DNA from: Poa pratensis
Lineage: Eukaryota; Streptophyta; Magnoliopsida; Poales; Poaceae
DNA: 64,000 nt
Reading direction: 5' to 3'
NCBI GenBank assembly: GCA_947311845.1
Contig: CAMZMU010000040.1
Location: forward strand, 66,521,564-66,585,563
Positions 33,318 to 46,597 of this stretch are shown one piece after another (the first letter of the stretch is position 1; each line of letters begins with the position of its first letter). The position numbers and the translations under genes were made by a program. Under the pieces are notes generated by a model. That model ran no database searches, was not told the DNA's origin, and worked only from the letters and a program-made list of their open reading frames with translations.

Positions 33318-33925
33318 CATGATATGACCCTGTTTTTGGGGAGCTGCATATTGGTTTTGCACTACATTTGGTAACATGGTTAGCTGTTTTGGCCAGTTCT
33401 GGTCAATTCTCTCTTTTTTTTCAAATGAAATTAGGCAAAATTGTCCATTTCCTTCAAAAAATAAATAATCAGATAAGTGCATAACACCAAATGGACGAAC
33501 GACATTATTGTCTCGCTGCGCTAATATGACCACAATGATGTCAATTTGGAAACGACATCAGTGATATTAGAACACCATGTGTTAATTAATATTTATGCTT
33601 ATAGAACCTTTTATTTTCTATTTTTAGAATTTCAAATGTATTGGTTGACATTTCATGAGACGTGCAGTGCATTGTGAGGAGAGGTTGTTGAATTCCTTTC
33701 AGAGGGTAACATCTACGGATCCAATTTTGAGTATTGTTGTTTTTTTGTAGCCATAGCCATCACATGAAGGATCCAAGACGAGTGAGTAGCCGCATAAATC
33801 TGGTGGGCCGAAGATATTCCCTTTTTAATGTCCACTATGATTTGTTAATAGGATCGACAAATTTATTGTCTTCTTGAATGACAAAAATAACGAAGACACG
33901 TGCATTGCACGTGCTCAATTACTAG

Positions 33926-34600
33926 TACAAGAAAAGAACTGAAACATATGCCAGCACATTTGCCGGATTGTTCCACAGCTATTTATCCATACAGAATACA
34001 TACTAGTCAACATGGCGAGGCGACACACCGCACTCGTCGTGATTCAAAATTTTGAAATCCGCTGGAATTCCCTTTTTTTTAAGCAAGAAAACACGAAAAT
34101 TGGTTGGAAACCTAGTTAAACAAATTTTCAACAGAATGAACATTTGTTGGTTTCTGTGGGAAGTTCGAAAATTTCTTAAATTTAAAAATTTCTTAGTTTC
34201 ACTTTTCTGCACAATGGGTATTTAGTGCAACTTTTACGTGGAAAGTTTGAAAATTTCTTAAATTTGAAATTTGTGGCACGTCGTGCCTGCTGCAGTGGTT
34301 TTGATATGAAAATGAAAAACATGGAAATATGTGTGAAATATATTCGAAACTTTTGTGAATATTGTTGAATATTCTTGGGGAAATAATATTTTCGTGTTGT
34401 CGAATATTCTCAGGGAAAAATACCTGTTCAAAAAATGTCCAACAAATCTTGCGTGAAAAATATTTTAAACTTATAAAAATTGTTTAATATTTTATGGGGG
34501 GAGGGAATATTTGTTGGTAAAAAATCCAACAAATCTTGTTTGGAACCTATTTTGAAACTTATTAGAAATATTGACTATTTTTTTGGTGAGGGAGAATTAT
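33926..34600. other. Unassigned AT-rich sequence right of Helitron 2
   Basis: No gene is seen. The first 80 or so bases may belong to the LINE-like tail interrupted by Helitron 2. After that, diverged AAATTTCTTAAATTT-type repeats begin. Confidence 0.4.
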
Positions 34601-35660
34601 TCGGGGAAATAAAAAATTTCTGCATTTCTTGATATATGATTTGCATTATTGTAAATCGTAGTGTGAAAGATTTTAATTATGTGAATTTTTTGAAATCTAT
34701 TTTGCAAAATATTTTTTTCCTGCATTTCTTGAGAAAGAATTATCGGGCAAAAGTTTTTTTCTGCATTTTGTGATATATGATTTGCATTATTGTAATTCGC
34801 AGATTTGGAGATTCTAATTATGTGAATTTGTGAAATCTGTTTTGAAATTTATTGAAAATGAATATATATTTTTTTGGGAGAAAGAATTATTTGGAAAAAT
34901 AATATATTTTTTTGATACATGATTTTCATTAGTTTTGTTTGATAGAAGATTATTGTAAATCACTTTGTATTATTGTAAATCGTAGTGTGAAAGATTTTAA
35001 TTATGTGAATTTTTTGGAATATATTTTGGAGAATATTTTTTTTCTGCATTTCTTGAGAAAGAATTATCGGGCAAAAGTTTTTTTCTGCATTTTGTGATAT
35101 ATGATTTGCATTATTGTAATTCACAGATTTGGAATTTTTGTGATATATGATTTGCATTATTGTAATTCACAGATTTGGAAATTCTAATTATGTGAATTTG
35201 TAAAATCTGTTTTGAAACTTATTGAAAATGAATTTTTTTTTTTTGGGAGAAAGAATTATTTGGGAAAATAATATTTTTGTTTTATAGAAGATTATTGTAA
35301 ATCACAGTTTGAAAGATTTTAATTACGTTATTTTTTTGAAATGTATTTTGAAACTTATTAGGAACTTATTAAAAATATTGAGTATTTTTTGTGAGAAAGA
35401 ATTATTGGGGAAATTACTTTTTTCCTGCATTTTGTGATATATGATTTGCATTATTGTAATTCACAGATTAGATGATTCTAATTTTGTGATTCTGTGAAAT
35501 ATATTTTCAAATTTATTTAAAAACATTTTTTTGGATTAAGTATTATTCTGGAAAATATTTTTTTAACTTTTTTTGATATATAATTTCCATTATTTTTGTT
35601 TCACAGATTAGAATTTTTTAATTCTATGTATTTCATTGTTTTCTGTAATTACGAAAATAT
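34600..35660. repeat. Degenerate AT-rich tandem repeats, block A
   Basis: The phrases GATATATGATTTGCATTATTG and TTAATTATGTGAATTTTTTG recur at least five times (for example near 34630, 34770, 34975, 35095, 35140 and 35440) with irregular spacing. This looks like repeated duplication of a unit of some 150-300 bp followed by decay. No ORF is present. Confidence 0.65.
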
Positions 35661-35689
35661 ATTAAAAAAATCCGAAAAGGAAGGAGTCT

Positions 35690-36730
35690 GACAGGCCGGC
35701 CCACTAGTAACTTAGCGCGGCATATGTCGCGCCTGTGTTGTTAGAAGAAGAAATAGTGCGGTGTAAAAAATTCGAATTTGCAAATGTCGGCATTCAAAAG
35801 TTGTTTAGATTAAAATTGTTAGAATCGGGAAGTTATTCACATTTGATTTTTTTTTACGTTTGTTGAATGTTCAGGTTTGGACGGCATTTAAAATTTTGGA
35901 ATATTCGAATTTGAATTTTGATTATATGGCATAAGTAGTTTTTTTTGTAGTCATGCTGTTTTTTTTGTCATATTTGTGAATACCGCGGTGTAAAGAATTG
36001 AAATTTGGGAATGTGCACATTCAAAAGTTGTTTGGATTTTAGTATGTTGAAATTCAAGGAAGGTTTACATTTTTAAGTTGTTCACATTTCAAAAGTTGGT
36101 AAAATTGGGAAGTTAATCATATTTTAATTATGTTTATGTTTATTAAATGCTCAGGTTTGAAAGGCATTTGAAATTTTAAAATATTCGGATCAGGAATTAG
36201 GTCATACGTCATAAATAGCCAGCGTTTTTTTCTGTTCATGTTGATATATTTGTCATATTTGAATTCTGTCTGCGTTTATTAAGTGCTCATATTTGAAATG
36301 CATTCAAAATTTTAAAATATTATAATTTGGAATTTGATCATAGATGCTATAAATAGTTAACGTTTTTTTGGTGTGTATGTTGATATATTTGTTATATTTT
36401 TCCCGCCCGTGTGGTAAAATTCAAATTTGAAAACGGTGACGTTCGGAAATTGTTCAAATTTGGAAATTATTGAAATTCAAAGGAAGTTGCGTTTAAAAAT
36501 TGTTCGGATTTCAAAAATAGTTCAAATTGGAAGTTATTTAGGTTCGAATTCTTTTTTGCGTCTACTGAATGTTCTGATTTGAAGGACATTTAAAATTTTG
36601 AAATATTCAAATTTAAAATTTTGATCGTATGGTACAAATAGTCGGCATTTATTTTTTGTGACCATTTTGCTATATTTTTCATATTTTCCCGGTGTGTAAA
36701 TTCAAAGTTATTGATTTTGTAACATTTTTC
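35690..36730. repeat. Degenerate repeats, block B (period about 230-280 bp)
   Basis: Units contain GTGTAAA..ATTC, a 'TTGTTCAGATT' type middle, TGAATGTTCAGGTTTG, GGCATTTAAAATTTTG and a 'TTGATCATA..ATAAATAG' end. Four to five copies are seen (about 35760, 35990, 36240, 36415 and 36690). Such blocks are common in subterminal or internal parts of large DNA transposons, but no terminal repeat was found to name the element. Confidence 0.6.
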
Positions 36731-36779
36731 ATTTTCTTAAATTTGTGTAAAGAAGTGGGGCCCACCTGTCAGGAATTTT

Positions 36780-37262
36780 CCATTTTCTGGGAATTCCTGC
36801 GAAAAAAGAAAAAATGCTAACAGCTTGGGTCCATGCTGACGTCGCAATGACGTCATTCGTGGAGGGGTCTGCCACGGCGAGGACGGCGACGACCACGGCG
36901 ACGCCGCGGCACGGCGAGCCAGGACGCGTGCCTGGGCGCGTCGGACACACTTGGACGGGGGGGGGGGGGGGGGGGCCGGAGCGGCGGCGCCGCTGGATTT
37001 TGGTCACCGGAGCGTCCGCGGCGGCGGAAGCGAGCTCACGGCCGCGGCGATTTCGGCGTGTCCCGGCCGTCCCAGCAGGCGGTTCGCGGCGAGGAGGGAG
37101 AGAAAGCGGCGACGGAGTCCTTCGTATGCCTCGATTTGAGCGGGGAGAGCCGTAGAGGCGACGGCGCGTCGGCGGCGGCGACGCCGGGGTCGCGCGGGAG
37201 AGAGAAGGAAAGGGAAAGGAGGTATGCGGATGCTTTTGCACGTAGGACCCTGGTGTTTTCGG
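36780..37262. other. GC-rich block after the AT-rich repeats
   Basis: A sharp change to GC-rich, CpG-rich sequence includes a run of 19 G (36957-36975). ORFs in several frames are Arg/Pro/Gly low-complexity and none resembles a known protein. It could be a promoter/5' exon island or part of the DNA transposon to the left. Confidence 0.4.
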
Positions 37263-38624
37263 AATTTGCGAATTAGCCCTTTGCGGGGGGTTTTTTGTTA
37301 ATTTTTTGCGCTAAATTTCGTGGGGGGGAGGGTGACCGGCTGGTGACCGGGACACATGGCGAATGCTGGTTGGTAGAAATTCGGGTGAACAATGCCTCGG
37401 CTGGGGTGTGTTAGGCGAGTTGATCTCCGACGTCCGTTAGCCAGATCGGATGGTGCTGAGAATTGGGGTGACGTGGACAGTGCGGAGGGGGTGATTCTTG
37501 CAAGCTTTTATATATTGATCTATATGCAATTGCACGGCATGCCAGATCAAAATAAACATATTCAAACTGTTTTATTCTGGACAAATAAATGCTGCGATAA
37601 AAGTACATTTTCATATACAGATAGAGTATCGAAAAGTGTCAGCTCATTCATCAGATTATCCACACATTCAGTTACAACGTGTCTACTTGCAGAAAAAATA
37701 TGCAACTGCATAACAAGCCAGATCAGAATAATAAAAATTAAAACATCTTGTTACTTAGCGAAAGAGCAATTGTGCAAGTACATGGACGTGCTAACAACGA
37801 CCATTGTATCGCTCGCTTCCCTCCACTACTACCTGCACAAAAACATCTTAACCATAGATCGCCACACACACGACAATAGGAGTAGGTGAACTAGGTAGTG
37901 ACCTGGAGTCACTTTGGAGGCACGTCCAGAGGGTGAGCCAAGCACACCACCGGCTGAAAAGGCCAAAGGACCACACAAGTTTTGAGCACATATATGCATC
38001 AAGTAGGATGGATGATGATGAGAAAACAATGGTTCGTTTACCTCCATTAGGGATGAACAGATCAGAGCCCTAGCCGTTTGAATGTGATCATGATGTGCTG
38101 CAGCAGGGAACATGGAATAAAGCGGGAAAAATATTATGTTGCATAGACCAGATGAAGAAGCAGCAGGAGGCACTATGCTCATGATTGCATCCATACTTTG
38201 GTTCCAAGTATATGTTTACTTCAAGACTACAGCGGCAGGCAGCGTGACTCTCCAACCAGAAATCTGTCATCAACTCTCATTGCACACCTAAATTTCCTCC
38301 CATGAAAAATCGAGTTAGAACGGTTACATCTCAACATCTGTTGAAGAAGAACTGGAGAAGATCAGCTACAGTCCTTTCAAAGCTACCATCAGGTAAGATG
38401 ATAGTGTCACAACAAGAAGATGGCTTCATAACTTTTCGGTAAACATAGTACGCTTGCAACATAAGTTACTTCCAGTGTCTAACTTTTGATGGTGATCTGG
38501 CTTATCTGGACGAAACAAGAGGCATCCGGTAAAGAACTGAAGCTCTTTCTAAAGCTTTTGATCTATACGAAAGTGGAAACATGTACCCATATCGGGGTAG
38601 ATATCTACACGCCAGCGAAAAAAG
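37263..38624. other. Unassigned region
   Basis: No gene or element was recognised. ORFs of 120-165 codons on both strands have no coding character. Splice-like signals on the minus strand (for example near 38040) could belong to the 3' part of an unrecognised transcript. Confidence 0.35.
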
Positions 38625-38760
38625 TACATTTTTTTTTTAAACGAGACAAAAGATTTGCCTTTTATATTGATATAGGAGAAGTAAACATGATACGGCCAAG
38701 GCCAAAAAGGAAAAAGTCATACATATCGGGGCCTACTAAACGAAAGAAAGTAGCCTCGTG
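38625..38760 (-). mobile_element. LINE/SINE-like 3' tail fragment
   Basis: A T10 run followed by AAACGAGACAAAAGATTTGCC reads on the minus strand as GGCAAATCTTTTGTCTCGTT plus poly-A. This resembles the end of grass LINEs. Only the last 130 or so bases are present. Confidence 0.45.
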
Positions 38761-39239
38761 AGGATCCAGATCAACCTACCCGTCTAATCTCTCAGAAGAT
38801 ATATCGTCATTTCTTCAAAACGCTACTGCGCGATCTGGCGGTCGGGAAGCTGATCAGGCGGGGACGTCCAGCGTCGTCGGTGGCGGGAAATCGCTTCCCC
38901 TGGGCCAGCAAGGCCAATCAAAGGTTCATCCGCTGCCGTCATGGACGGCAAGTTCAGCCTGAAACATTCTAAAAGAGCACGCAGGCAGAGCAAATCTACA
39001 TCAGATTGTTAAACAAGCTACCCAAAGGAGCAAGGTTTATAGACTGTTACGTTAAGAAACAACAAGCATGTGGAGGGACTTGTCTTCTTTATTTGGTAGA
39101 TCTAAAGTTCCAAGAACTCGACTCCCCAATCTAAAGAGTATAATCATGGGTGAGGACCGGGCGTCCTCAGAGCTCAGACATTTACGGCCGTAGATAGGGA
39201 GTTACGGGCGATCTCAGCCGTCCGTTCTGCCTGGTTTTT
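38761..39239. other. Upstream region of the RPA-like locus, nothing recognised
   Basis: No ORF or element end was seen. Confidence 0.4.
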
Positions 39240-40016
39240 TTTTTTTGCTGTGCCCGGACCCACATGTCATCGACTGCGTGGCTGGAGAATCCGGTGCAGC
39301 TAAGGGCGCGGTGGCAGTGCCCGTTATTCCGACGGCGCCGCGCGGGGCAAATTCGTCATTTCGCATCCGGGGGTATATAAGCCGTGTCCAACGCACTGGA
39401 ACCCTAGCCGCCGGCCTCCAATCGCCGCACGCGCTCTCCTCTCCAATCCCGCTCGCTGCGCTCCTCCCCAATCCCACTCGCTCCTTTTGCTCCCGCCCCT
39501 CCGCCTCCTCCTCGCCGTCCAGCCCGCCGCCGCCGCCGTCGAGGTCCAGACCCTAGCCAATCCTGCTCGCGTCTCCCTCCCTAATCCCCTCCCGTGCTTT
39601 TATCCTCCTCCTTCCTTCTCTACTACACGAGGCCATGGCGGCGGCAGCAAATCCGCGGCCAGGCTGAGAGAGTTGGCCGGGAGGCGGCGGCCGCGCGATG
39701 CAGGGCGCGGCGGGAGGCCGGGCGGGCGGCGGGCGGCTAGGGCGGCAGGCCGGGCGGCGGCGCGAGCAGGGCGGACGGGCGGAGGTGGGCGGCCAGGGCG
39801 GCGGCGGCCAGGCCAGGCAGGGTGGCGTCGAGCGGTAGGACACGGTGGTGCCCCTCATCCTCATGCTTCTACCCGTGCCCCTGCCTGCCTGCACATAAGG
39901 AGGAGGACGAGGACAAGGGGATCAACGCCGGCCTCCCCCCAGCTCCCGCTTGACTTCACGCCCAAATCACGGGACGACCTCGCCCAGCCCAGTCCGATCC
40001 CGACGCCCACCCAAAG
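39240..40016 (+). promoter_or_regulatory. Promoter and GC-rich 5' exon region of the RPA-like locus
   Basis: GGTATATAAGCC near 39372 is a TATA box. It is followed by the AACCCTAGCCGCC leader typical of grass housekeeping genes and by CT-rich sequence. An ATG near 39634 (MAAAANPRPG) hits a stop after ten codons, so it may be leader only. A splice donor, CCAAAG|GTACTC, lies at about 40016. A close relative of 39540-39660 lies at 49185-49290 inside Helitron 3. Confidence 0.5.
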
Positions 40017-42135
40017 GTACTCTCTTTTTCCCTGCTATTCTACTCTAGCCAATCCGGCTACAAATCACCTCGCCTACATCTCTCTCCTTGCTGCAACCAA
40101 ATGCTCCAACTGTAGGTACGCACGAGATTGCAAGGTGTTCGATGGAATTGGGAAGCCATCTGTAGGCTGAATCCTTAATAATAAGTTTCTTGGATTGAAT
40201 ACTTATTATTAGGTTTGAACTGGTTAATTTAAATCAAGATGCGAAATTCAGAAGTGGTCAGAACCTGCAACCATGCACCTTCTAAAATTATTGGTCAACG
40301 TTTGTAATTGCAGTATGATCGCAACAGGCGTCACCTGCAATAGGAAAATAAATCAGTGTTAAAAGCTAATTTAACATGTCAATGGGATCAGTGGAGCCTT
40401 ATTTTATACATAACATAATATTACTGTAGCCACCTAGATAGTTTAGCTTCCACTTGATACTCAGAAGTGGTCAGAACCTGCAACCATGCACCTTCTAAAA
40501 TTATAAGTAATTGCAGTATGATCATAACATAATATTACTGTAACCACCTACATACTTTAGCTTCCACTTTATATTTTCCAGATGCTCACATTTATTTGTG
40601 TCGTGCAGATTAACTCTCGGTGTTATACCAAATCCTGCTATAAATTCATGTGAAAGGTTACAGTCAAATGCATACAAGTTTAGCGCAATTTCACACAGCT
40701 GATTTATTAGTTCATTCTGTTGCAACTTCACCATTTTTAGTGAGAGATTCATCTAACTTGGTTTGTTTGTTTCAGTCCCTCATACATAAAAGAAGCTGGA
40801 TAGCTTATTTATCTAAACTAATTACTGTGAAGAAGTGAAGACGTCAAGAGCATCCAGTTCCCATTCCGAAAGGCATGAAGAGCTTCTGGTTCTCATTCTG
40901 GAAGCTAAATAAAATGTGATGTCTACAGCAAAATCTTCAGATTTTAGAGCAGCCTACACACCCTTCATACATACAGCAGTAGCTACAATAATTCATAGCA
41001 TCAATTTTCCAAGGTACAACAGCCCCAAAAATATCCTAAGCTACATGGTTTGTTAAGGCATGTGTAATTATCATTGAATTTTCGATAAGAATAGTACCAT
41101 GCATTCTGGTAATGAAAATGCCTCTATGGAGAGAATGGACAAGTTGGTTGTGATATACCATTTTCCAGAACCTTAATTCCTGCTATGCCAGGACATGTAT
41201 TTTAAACAACGCAACTGCGGTTCCCAAATTGGATTATATTTAATGTCAACATATTCAAGTATGACCTTCTGTTCTGAATGAAACTATGATATATGGAAGT
41301 CAGTTTAGGCGCACACATTTTAATTGTCGGGTATTCATGATTGTTACTTTCTTTTGTGTGCTCCAGTTTATGGAGGTCCCTAAATGCCTCGATGTTCTAC
41401 TTTTTCAAGGGTATAGCAAGACAGGAATGGTTACATATATAGGATAGCGCCCTTGGTTACATATATGGATAGCGCCCTTCACGGTTATGGATATTCCTGC
41501 ATGTATATACCCAAAATAATTATCTATTAGCCAGTCAGTTGGCTAGGTAAACCTCTAAATCTCTAACATTAAGTTCTCGGTGAATATTAATATATTTTTT
41601 TGGTTCACGCTTGACGCATTCTACCAATATATATTACCTTGGTTCCAGTTTTTTTATCATAACCATTCCTACTGGCAGGTTGCTCCTGCCGTAATAAATG
41701 AACCGAAATAATTCAGATATACTTTGTCAAAGCTTGCTTTGTCCGTAATTATCTATATCCACATGCGGTACTTCACATCCAGTAGATGTATTTTCATTTC
41801 CCTCTCTTGGCAGTGCCATGACACATTGTTTGTCGGAAGTTGTTCCTGCTGGTTAAGAAAGTACCATTCAAGTATTGTCTTCGTGCTTGTAATATAATTA
41901 GTTAAATGCACCCTTTCGATCTCTCCTACTTTCTGTAGCATGCTTCTCCTTATTATTTGAGTTGGCTTTTTAAAAAGATGGTTAGTATTATTGACGGCTT
42001 TAATTTAAACCAAGCTTGCTAGAACTATGAAGCAGGAATGGCTATTTGGAATCTCCTCTTTGAGTTTTCTTCTTATGTGTAATTTAGGCTGCTTCAATAG
42101 TGTCACACGCGTAGGTCTTACCGGTCCATACCTTT
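40017..42135. other. Intron-like AT-rich region of the RPA-like locus
   Basis: No convincing exon is seen. A phrase of about 40 bases (CTCAGAAGTGGTCAGAACCT and its neighbours) occurs twice, near 40250 and 40460, a local duplication. Sequence near 41780-41870 resembles Helitron 3 at 53340-53430. Confidence 0.4.
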
Positions 42136-42259
42136 TACTCCCTCCGTTCCAAAATTATGTCTCCATTTGTCCAAAAGTGGATGTATCTAGACATGGTACG
42201 TGTATAGATACATCCATTTTTTAACAATGGATGACATATATTTTGGAACGGAGGGAGTA
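42136..42259. mobile_element. Stowaway MITE (120 bp plus TA duplicates)
   Basis: TA at 42136-42137 and 42258-42259 flank CTCCCTCCGTTCCAAAATTA and the complementary GGAACGGAGGGAG end. An internal inverted pair (ATGTATCTAGACATG / ATAGATACAT) lets it fold end to end. Confidence 0.9.
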
Positions 42260-42608
42260 TTTTGTATGCTCACCATTTTGTTTCACACATTTTAGATATT
42301 GAATTTATGCATATATTTACAACCTGGTGTCCTACACATTGTTTATCCAGATTTCCACTAAGATGCCTATCCAGTAAGTGCTGCTGCTTCGACATGATTA
42401 GCGATACTTAATTAATGATGTTTAGCATTTAACTTTTTGCAATGTTGGAAATGGTTTTATGAATGCTGCAAGCAGGAGCATGATAAGGATGTGGGAAACA
42501 TTATTATGTCTAACTTCTGTTTTTTGCAATCTTCAGTAACAAGTGCCAGATGAGGGCTGCTTTTGCCATCAATCCGAGGAGGAATAAATAGCCATCGGAT
42601 TAAGGTAT

Positions 42609-42707
42609 TGTGGTCCTGAAGCTGAAAAGGGGCAAGTGGATAGTTATCCAGACAGTCAAATTGTAGATACTGAGCCGGTGGATATCGATTCAGGAAATAG
42701 CGTATAA
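42609..42707 (+). other. Short coding-like segment in the RPA-like locus
   Basis: The frame reads CGPEAEKGQVDSYPDSQIVD and on to a stop at 42705-42707. It is acidic and codon-like within noncoding sequence. It may be a decayed exon. The product was not recognised. Confidence 0.25.
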
Positions 42708-43303
42708 AGAATACATATGATCAATAATGATGTGTACCAAACGATGCTGAAAATGAAATTGCACCTTATTGGACGCTGAAATATTTCTATTTTGATGTTA
42801 TGCTTCACAGGCTCATTGTAGTCTCCATCCAGTCTGAAGATTCAAAATACCATAAATGGTAATTTTCTTTTTAGTGTTCCTGGTGTTGAGTTATTAGTTT
42901 GGTTAGCAAGAAAGGATCAATCACAGTTTGAATCTGGAGCATTCACTTGATATTCTGAAGCTGGAGCTTTTCACCCGTCAGCCTTCTCCACCATGTTGTC
43001 GAGAAAATTCCAAGCTTATTGTTGGATTCTATAGGGAAATGCTATTGCATATATTTTGTTTCATCGTGAGATTAGTGGATGTTCTTTTATATGATCCAAA
43101 CAATTTTTAAGAGGATGCATGAGAAAGAGAGGTGCATGAACCATCTATTTTTTTTGTTGACCTTTGATGGAAAACTGAATTCTTTTTGCTTACAGTTTAT
43201 TGGGAGAGTTTCCTTAGCCTATGATGTGATGTGATGTTGTTGGAAATTAATGTCTATAACAAGGATAACATATTAAGCTCGAAATTAATCCTTTATATAC
43301 TAT

Positions 43304-43800
43304 NNNNNNNNNNNNNNNNNNNNNNNNNNNNNNNNNNNNNNNNNNNNNNNNNNNNNNNNNNNNNNNNNNNNNNNNNNNNNNNNNNNNNNNNNNNNNNNNN
43401 NNNNNNNNNNNNNNNNNNNNNNNNNNNNNNNNNNNNNNNNNNNNNNNNNNNNNNNNNNNNNNNNNNNNNNNNNNNNNNNNNNNNNNNNNNNNNNNNNNNN
43501 NNNNNNNNNNNNNNNNNNNNNNNNNNNNNNNNNNNNNNNNNNNNNNNNNNNNNNNNNNNNNNNNNNNNNNNNNNNNNNNNNNNNNNNNNNNNNNNNNNNN
43601 NNNNNNNNNNNNNNNNNNNNNNNNNNNNNNNNNNNNNNNNNNNNNNNNNNNNNNNNNNNNNNNNNNNNNNNNNNNNNNNNNNNNNNNNNNNNNNNNNNNN
43701 NNNNNNNNNNNNNNNNNNNNNNNNNNNNNNNNNNNNNNNNNNNNNNNNNNNNNNNNNNNNNNNNNNNNNNNNNNNNNNNNNNNNNNNNNNNNNNNNNNNN
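43304..43800. other. Assembly gap (497 N)
   Basis: The bases are unknown. Any exon of the surrounding locus could be hidden here, and the true length is not known. Confidence 0.99.
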
Positions 43801-46597
43801 ACTTGACATTACTAATTTGTTTCCATGGCTTAAGGTACATCCATGGCTCAACTTTTGGATTCAAAAGGTCTGTGTTACCCTGTGAATCTGTGATGCATTC
43901 CTGTCATGGTCTTCATCCAGCAAGTATTTTATTGATTCCTGTTAATTTACAGCTTATAGTAATGACACCTCACCTCAGTGGCTCAGTCTGTGCAATGCCT
44001 TACATAAATATTATTTGCTAGGTATTTCTTTTGCCAAGATGGCGTTACTGCTTTGTTAGCTATGCATAGAACAACTCCCGCTCAGTCTGTTGTTGTGTTA
44101 ATACGTGTGCTATACAGAATTTCAGCTCTCAAATACTGTGAATAGGGAGGTGAATCTCATGTTCTCGGTTTTTTAGTGTGATAAGGAGCTGAATCTCATG
44201 TTCTCAGTTTTTTAGTATGAATCAGCTTATGTTGTACATTTATTTTACCAAGTTATCTCAGCCCTAATTTTTTAGTTGCGAAAGGTATTAGGCTGCTTAT
44301 CAAACTATTGTCTCCCTTAGCCCCTTCATACACTCTGGCATAACTAGATTTGATTTTGCGGTCAATACATGCCAAATCTTTTAGCGTCTGTTTGATGTGT
44401 GTCCTGACGACTATGCTTCCTGCAGGTGCTATTTTATCCATGGGTTGCTAGCGGAAGCCTTGCGGTGGGCTTCCTCGACCTGCCTATGTTAAATTGTTTA
44501 GAAGGCATAAAGTGGCATTTATTTTGTACGTATGTTTATTTCTCATACATGATCTTTCATGAATTGCGAAGTTTCGTTTTATGGTTATTACTGGACAAAC
44601 TGATATTCCTCTTTGTTTATATAGCTTCTCATGTGTTCCGCAATATTTCGCAGAATTCTTTGTTAGCAGTTTGAATATCAATGTCATGAACAATCCACAT
44701 ATTTTGAGGAAGAGTTCAATCCATTTGTTGTTTCTATCAGGTGAAATAATCAGGGTGGCGACGACAGTGATGCATGCTCCACCATCTGCATTTCTGGACC
44801 ATCTTTGTCACTCGTGGTGATCGACAGATCTAGCAACGCCTTTAGATGGATTTCCTAGGGCAGAGCATGGCATCGACTACAACAATCTCGGTGGGTACCA
44901 CGCCACCACTTATTTGATTACTTTGTTAGCTCATTTTAGTTTTGACCGTTTTCACTTCAGTGTGGTCATTTTTGGTTGTGTTCCTTTTTTCTTTTGCTCA
45001 GGGCCTTCTTTTTCCTATCGCTTGAGAGAAATGTCATTTCTTCACAAGGTAATATCAGCTCATCTCCTCAGAAAATTATGTGTATGTTTCTGCTTCACTT
45101 TCAGTTACATTGATGTCGATTCCTCTTTTATTGACAATAATTCAAGCAATGTATTCCTACTGAGACAAATAAATTTGGAGATTAACTTCTCCTATTGTAT
45201 ATTTGAACTCCTTGCTGTCATTAATTAACAAAGGGGCAAACTAAATGCAAATAATATTATCTGATGGATTGTTCCTTTACTGAAAGAATACTCCTTCTAT
45301 TTCTTAACTGTGGTAGTTAGTAACTTTACTTGCGCGTCTTCTTTAACAGAGTTGATTATCTTTTTCCCTGTATTGTTCAAAGTTTATCAGCTAAATTTCT
45401 GTTTTAGTATTGTGTATTTTGGATGTTGCTACTGCTATTGCAGCCAATAACAAGTTTGGGCACTTTCTAAGCTCAGACTAAACAGCCTGATGGGAGCTCG
45501 ATTATTTCCTGAGTACCGGACTCTTAATATATGAAATAGAATTTTGCCTTCAGCGTATAGTTTACCACCTGTGTAGCCGTTGATTTTGATTCACGGATCT
45601 TAAGAGTTTTAAATATCAGGCCTTAATTCCCACGACAGCAGTAGGCTGATTCCAGCATTCTTATTTCTTATATTTATCTTCCTTGTCATCTGATGGTGCT
45701 TACACAATGGTGGCCTGCCTATTAATCGAACGGTTTATGTGATTAGACTATTCAAATAGTTCGTGTAAGTTTGACACAAATCTCTATTTCTCAGTCGACT
45801 AATCAATGGTGAAGAGATTTATAATAAAGAGGTTTAGCGCCAAAATCTTCAGTCTATGCCTTTTTGGCTGATGTGGGCATTGCTCAGCCTTTGTTTCAAT
45901 AGTAAGTACTACTTCTACCTTATGGTGCCTAAATAATCATTATTAAAGTGTTCAAAAATACATTTTTCCATGTTCAAAAAAAGATTTTCCAAGAGTATTA
46001 AACTGTTCTTTTTTCCATGTTTTTAAGGATAGTAAAGGTGGTAAACTCATTATTATACATTTAATTTGGTTAGTGAAAAGAAATAAAAACTCATGTCTGT
46101 GCTTTGCATTTAGAGATTTGGCTACTTGATTATGTTTTCCATTACTTCTCTGGCTCATCACAGTCTATTTTGGCAGCAAAAGTATTTGCTACTTTCTTCT
46201 CCAGTAATCGTGTTATAATTCTTGCGTCTTGGGAGTAGAGCGTAGAGGATCCAATAGCTGCCAAAATGATGAATTGCCTTTTCTTTTTCACATTTTATCT
46301 GTGTTTATTTTAAGAGCTCATACATTTACCTTACTGTCTCACAAATTAAGTTACTGAATAACCACTGACAATACACCCTGTTTATTGTTTACTCCTTTCA
46401 TATATCTGCAATGTTTATACAAATAACAAATTGGCGCCTATTAATCCTTGACAGTTTTGGTTGCAAATCAAGCCTCTGTTTATAATAGCTTACAGTCCAT
46501 CACACATATTTACAAAAATATGAGGAAACACCTACCCATAGTCTAAATAAGACAATATTTCCATCAGGGATGTTAATGCCTTCTGTGTAATTAACAG
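43801..46597. other. Intron-like region before the RPA-like exons
   Basis: No reliable exon is seen. Short donor- and acceptor-like sites occur (for example near 43870 and 44890), but the adjoining frames are not recognisable. Confidence 0.35.

Larger units (their letters stand above)
32606..33925 (+). mobile_element. Helitron 2: small non-autonomous Helitron
   Basis: The right end has the hairpin CACGTG-cattg-CACGTG (33897-33913), then CTCAATTA, then CTAG (33922-33925), before a host T. The left end is taken as TCTATATCTTTATAAAAGG at 32606, similar to the start of Helitron 3. A second TC at 32612, preceded by A, is also possible. No Rep or helicase is present, and the body holds exon-like pieces. 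The 3' end is clear. The 5' end is uncertain by a few bases. Confidence 0.75.

Noticed and set aside
35697..35770. CACTAGTAACTT as the end of a CACTA transposon
   Set aside because: There is no matching inverted end and no 3-bp duplication; it is probably a chance CACTA.
36729..37241. 170-codon minus-strand ORF in the GC-rich block
   Set aside because: Arg/Pro/Ser low-complexity composition caused by GC richness, with no motif and with equally long ORFs in other frames.
43231..43864. ORFs spanning the N run
   Set aside because: They are artefacts of unknown bases.
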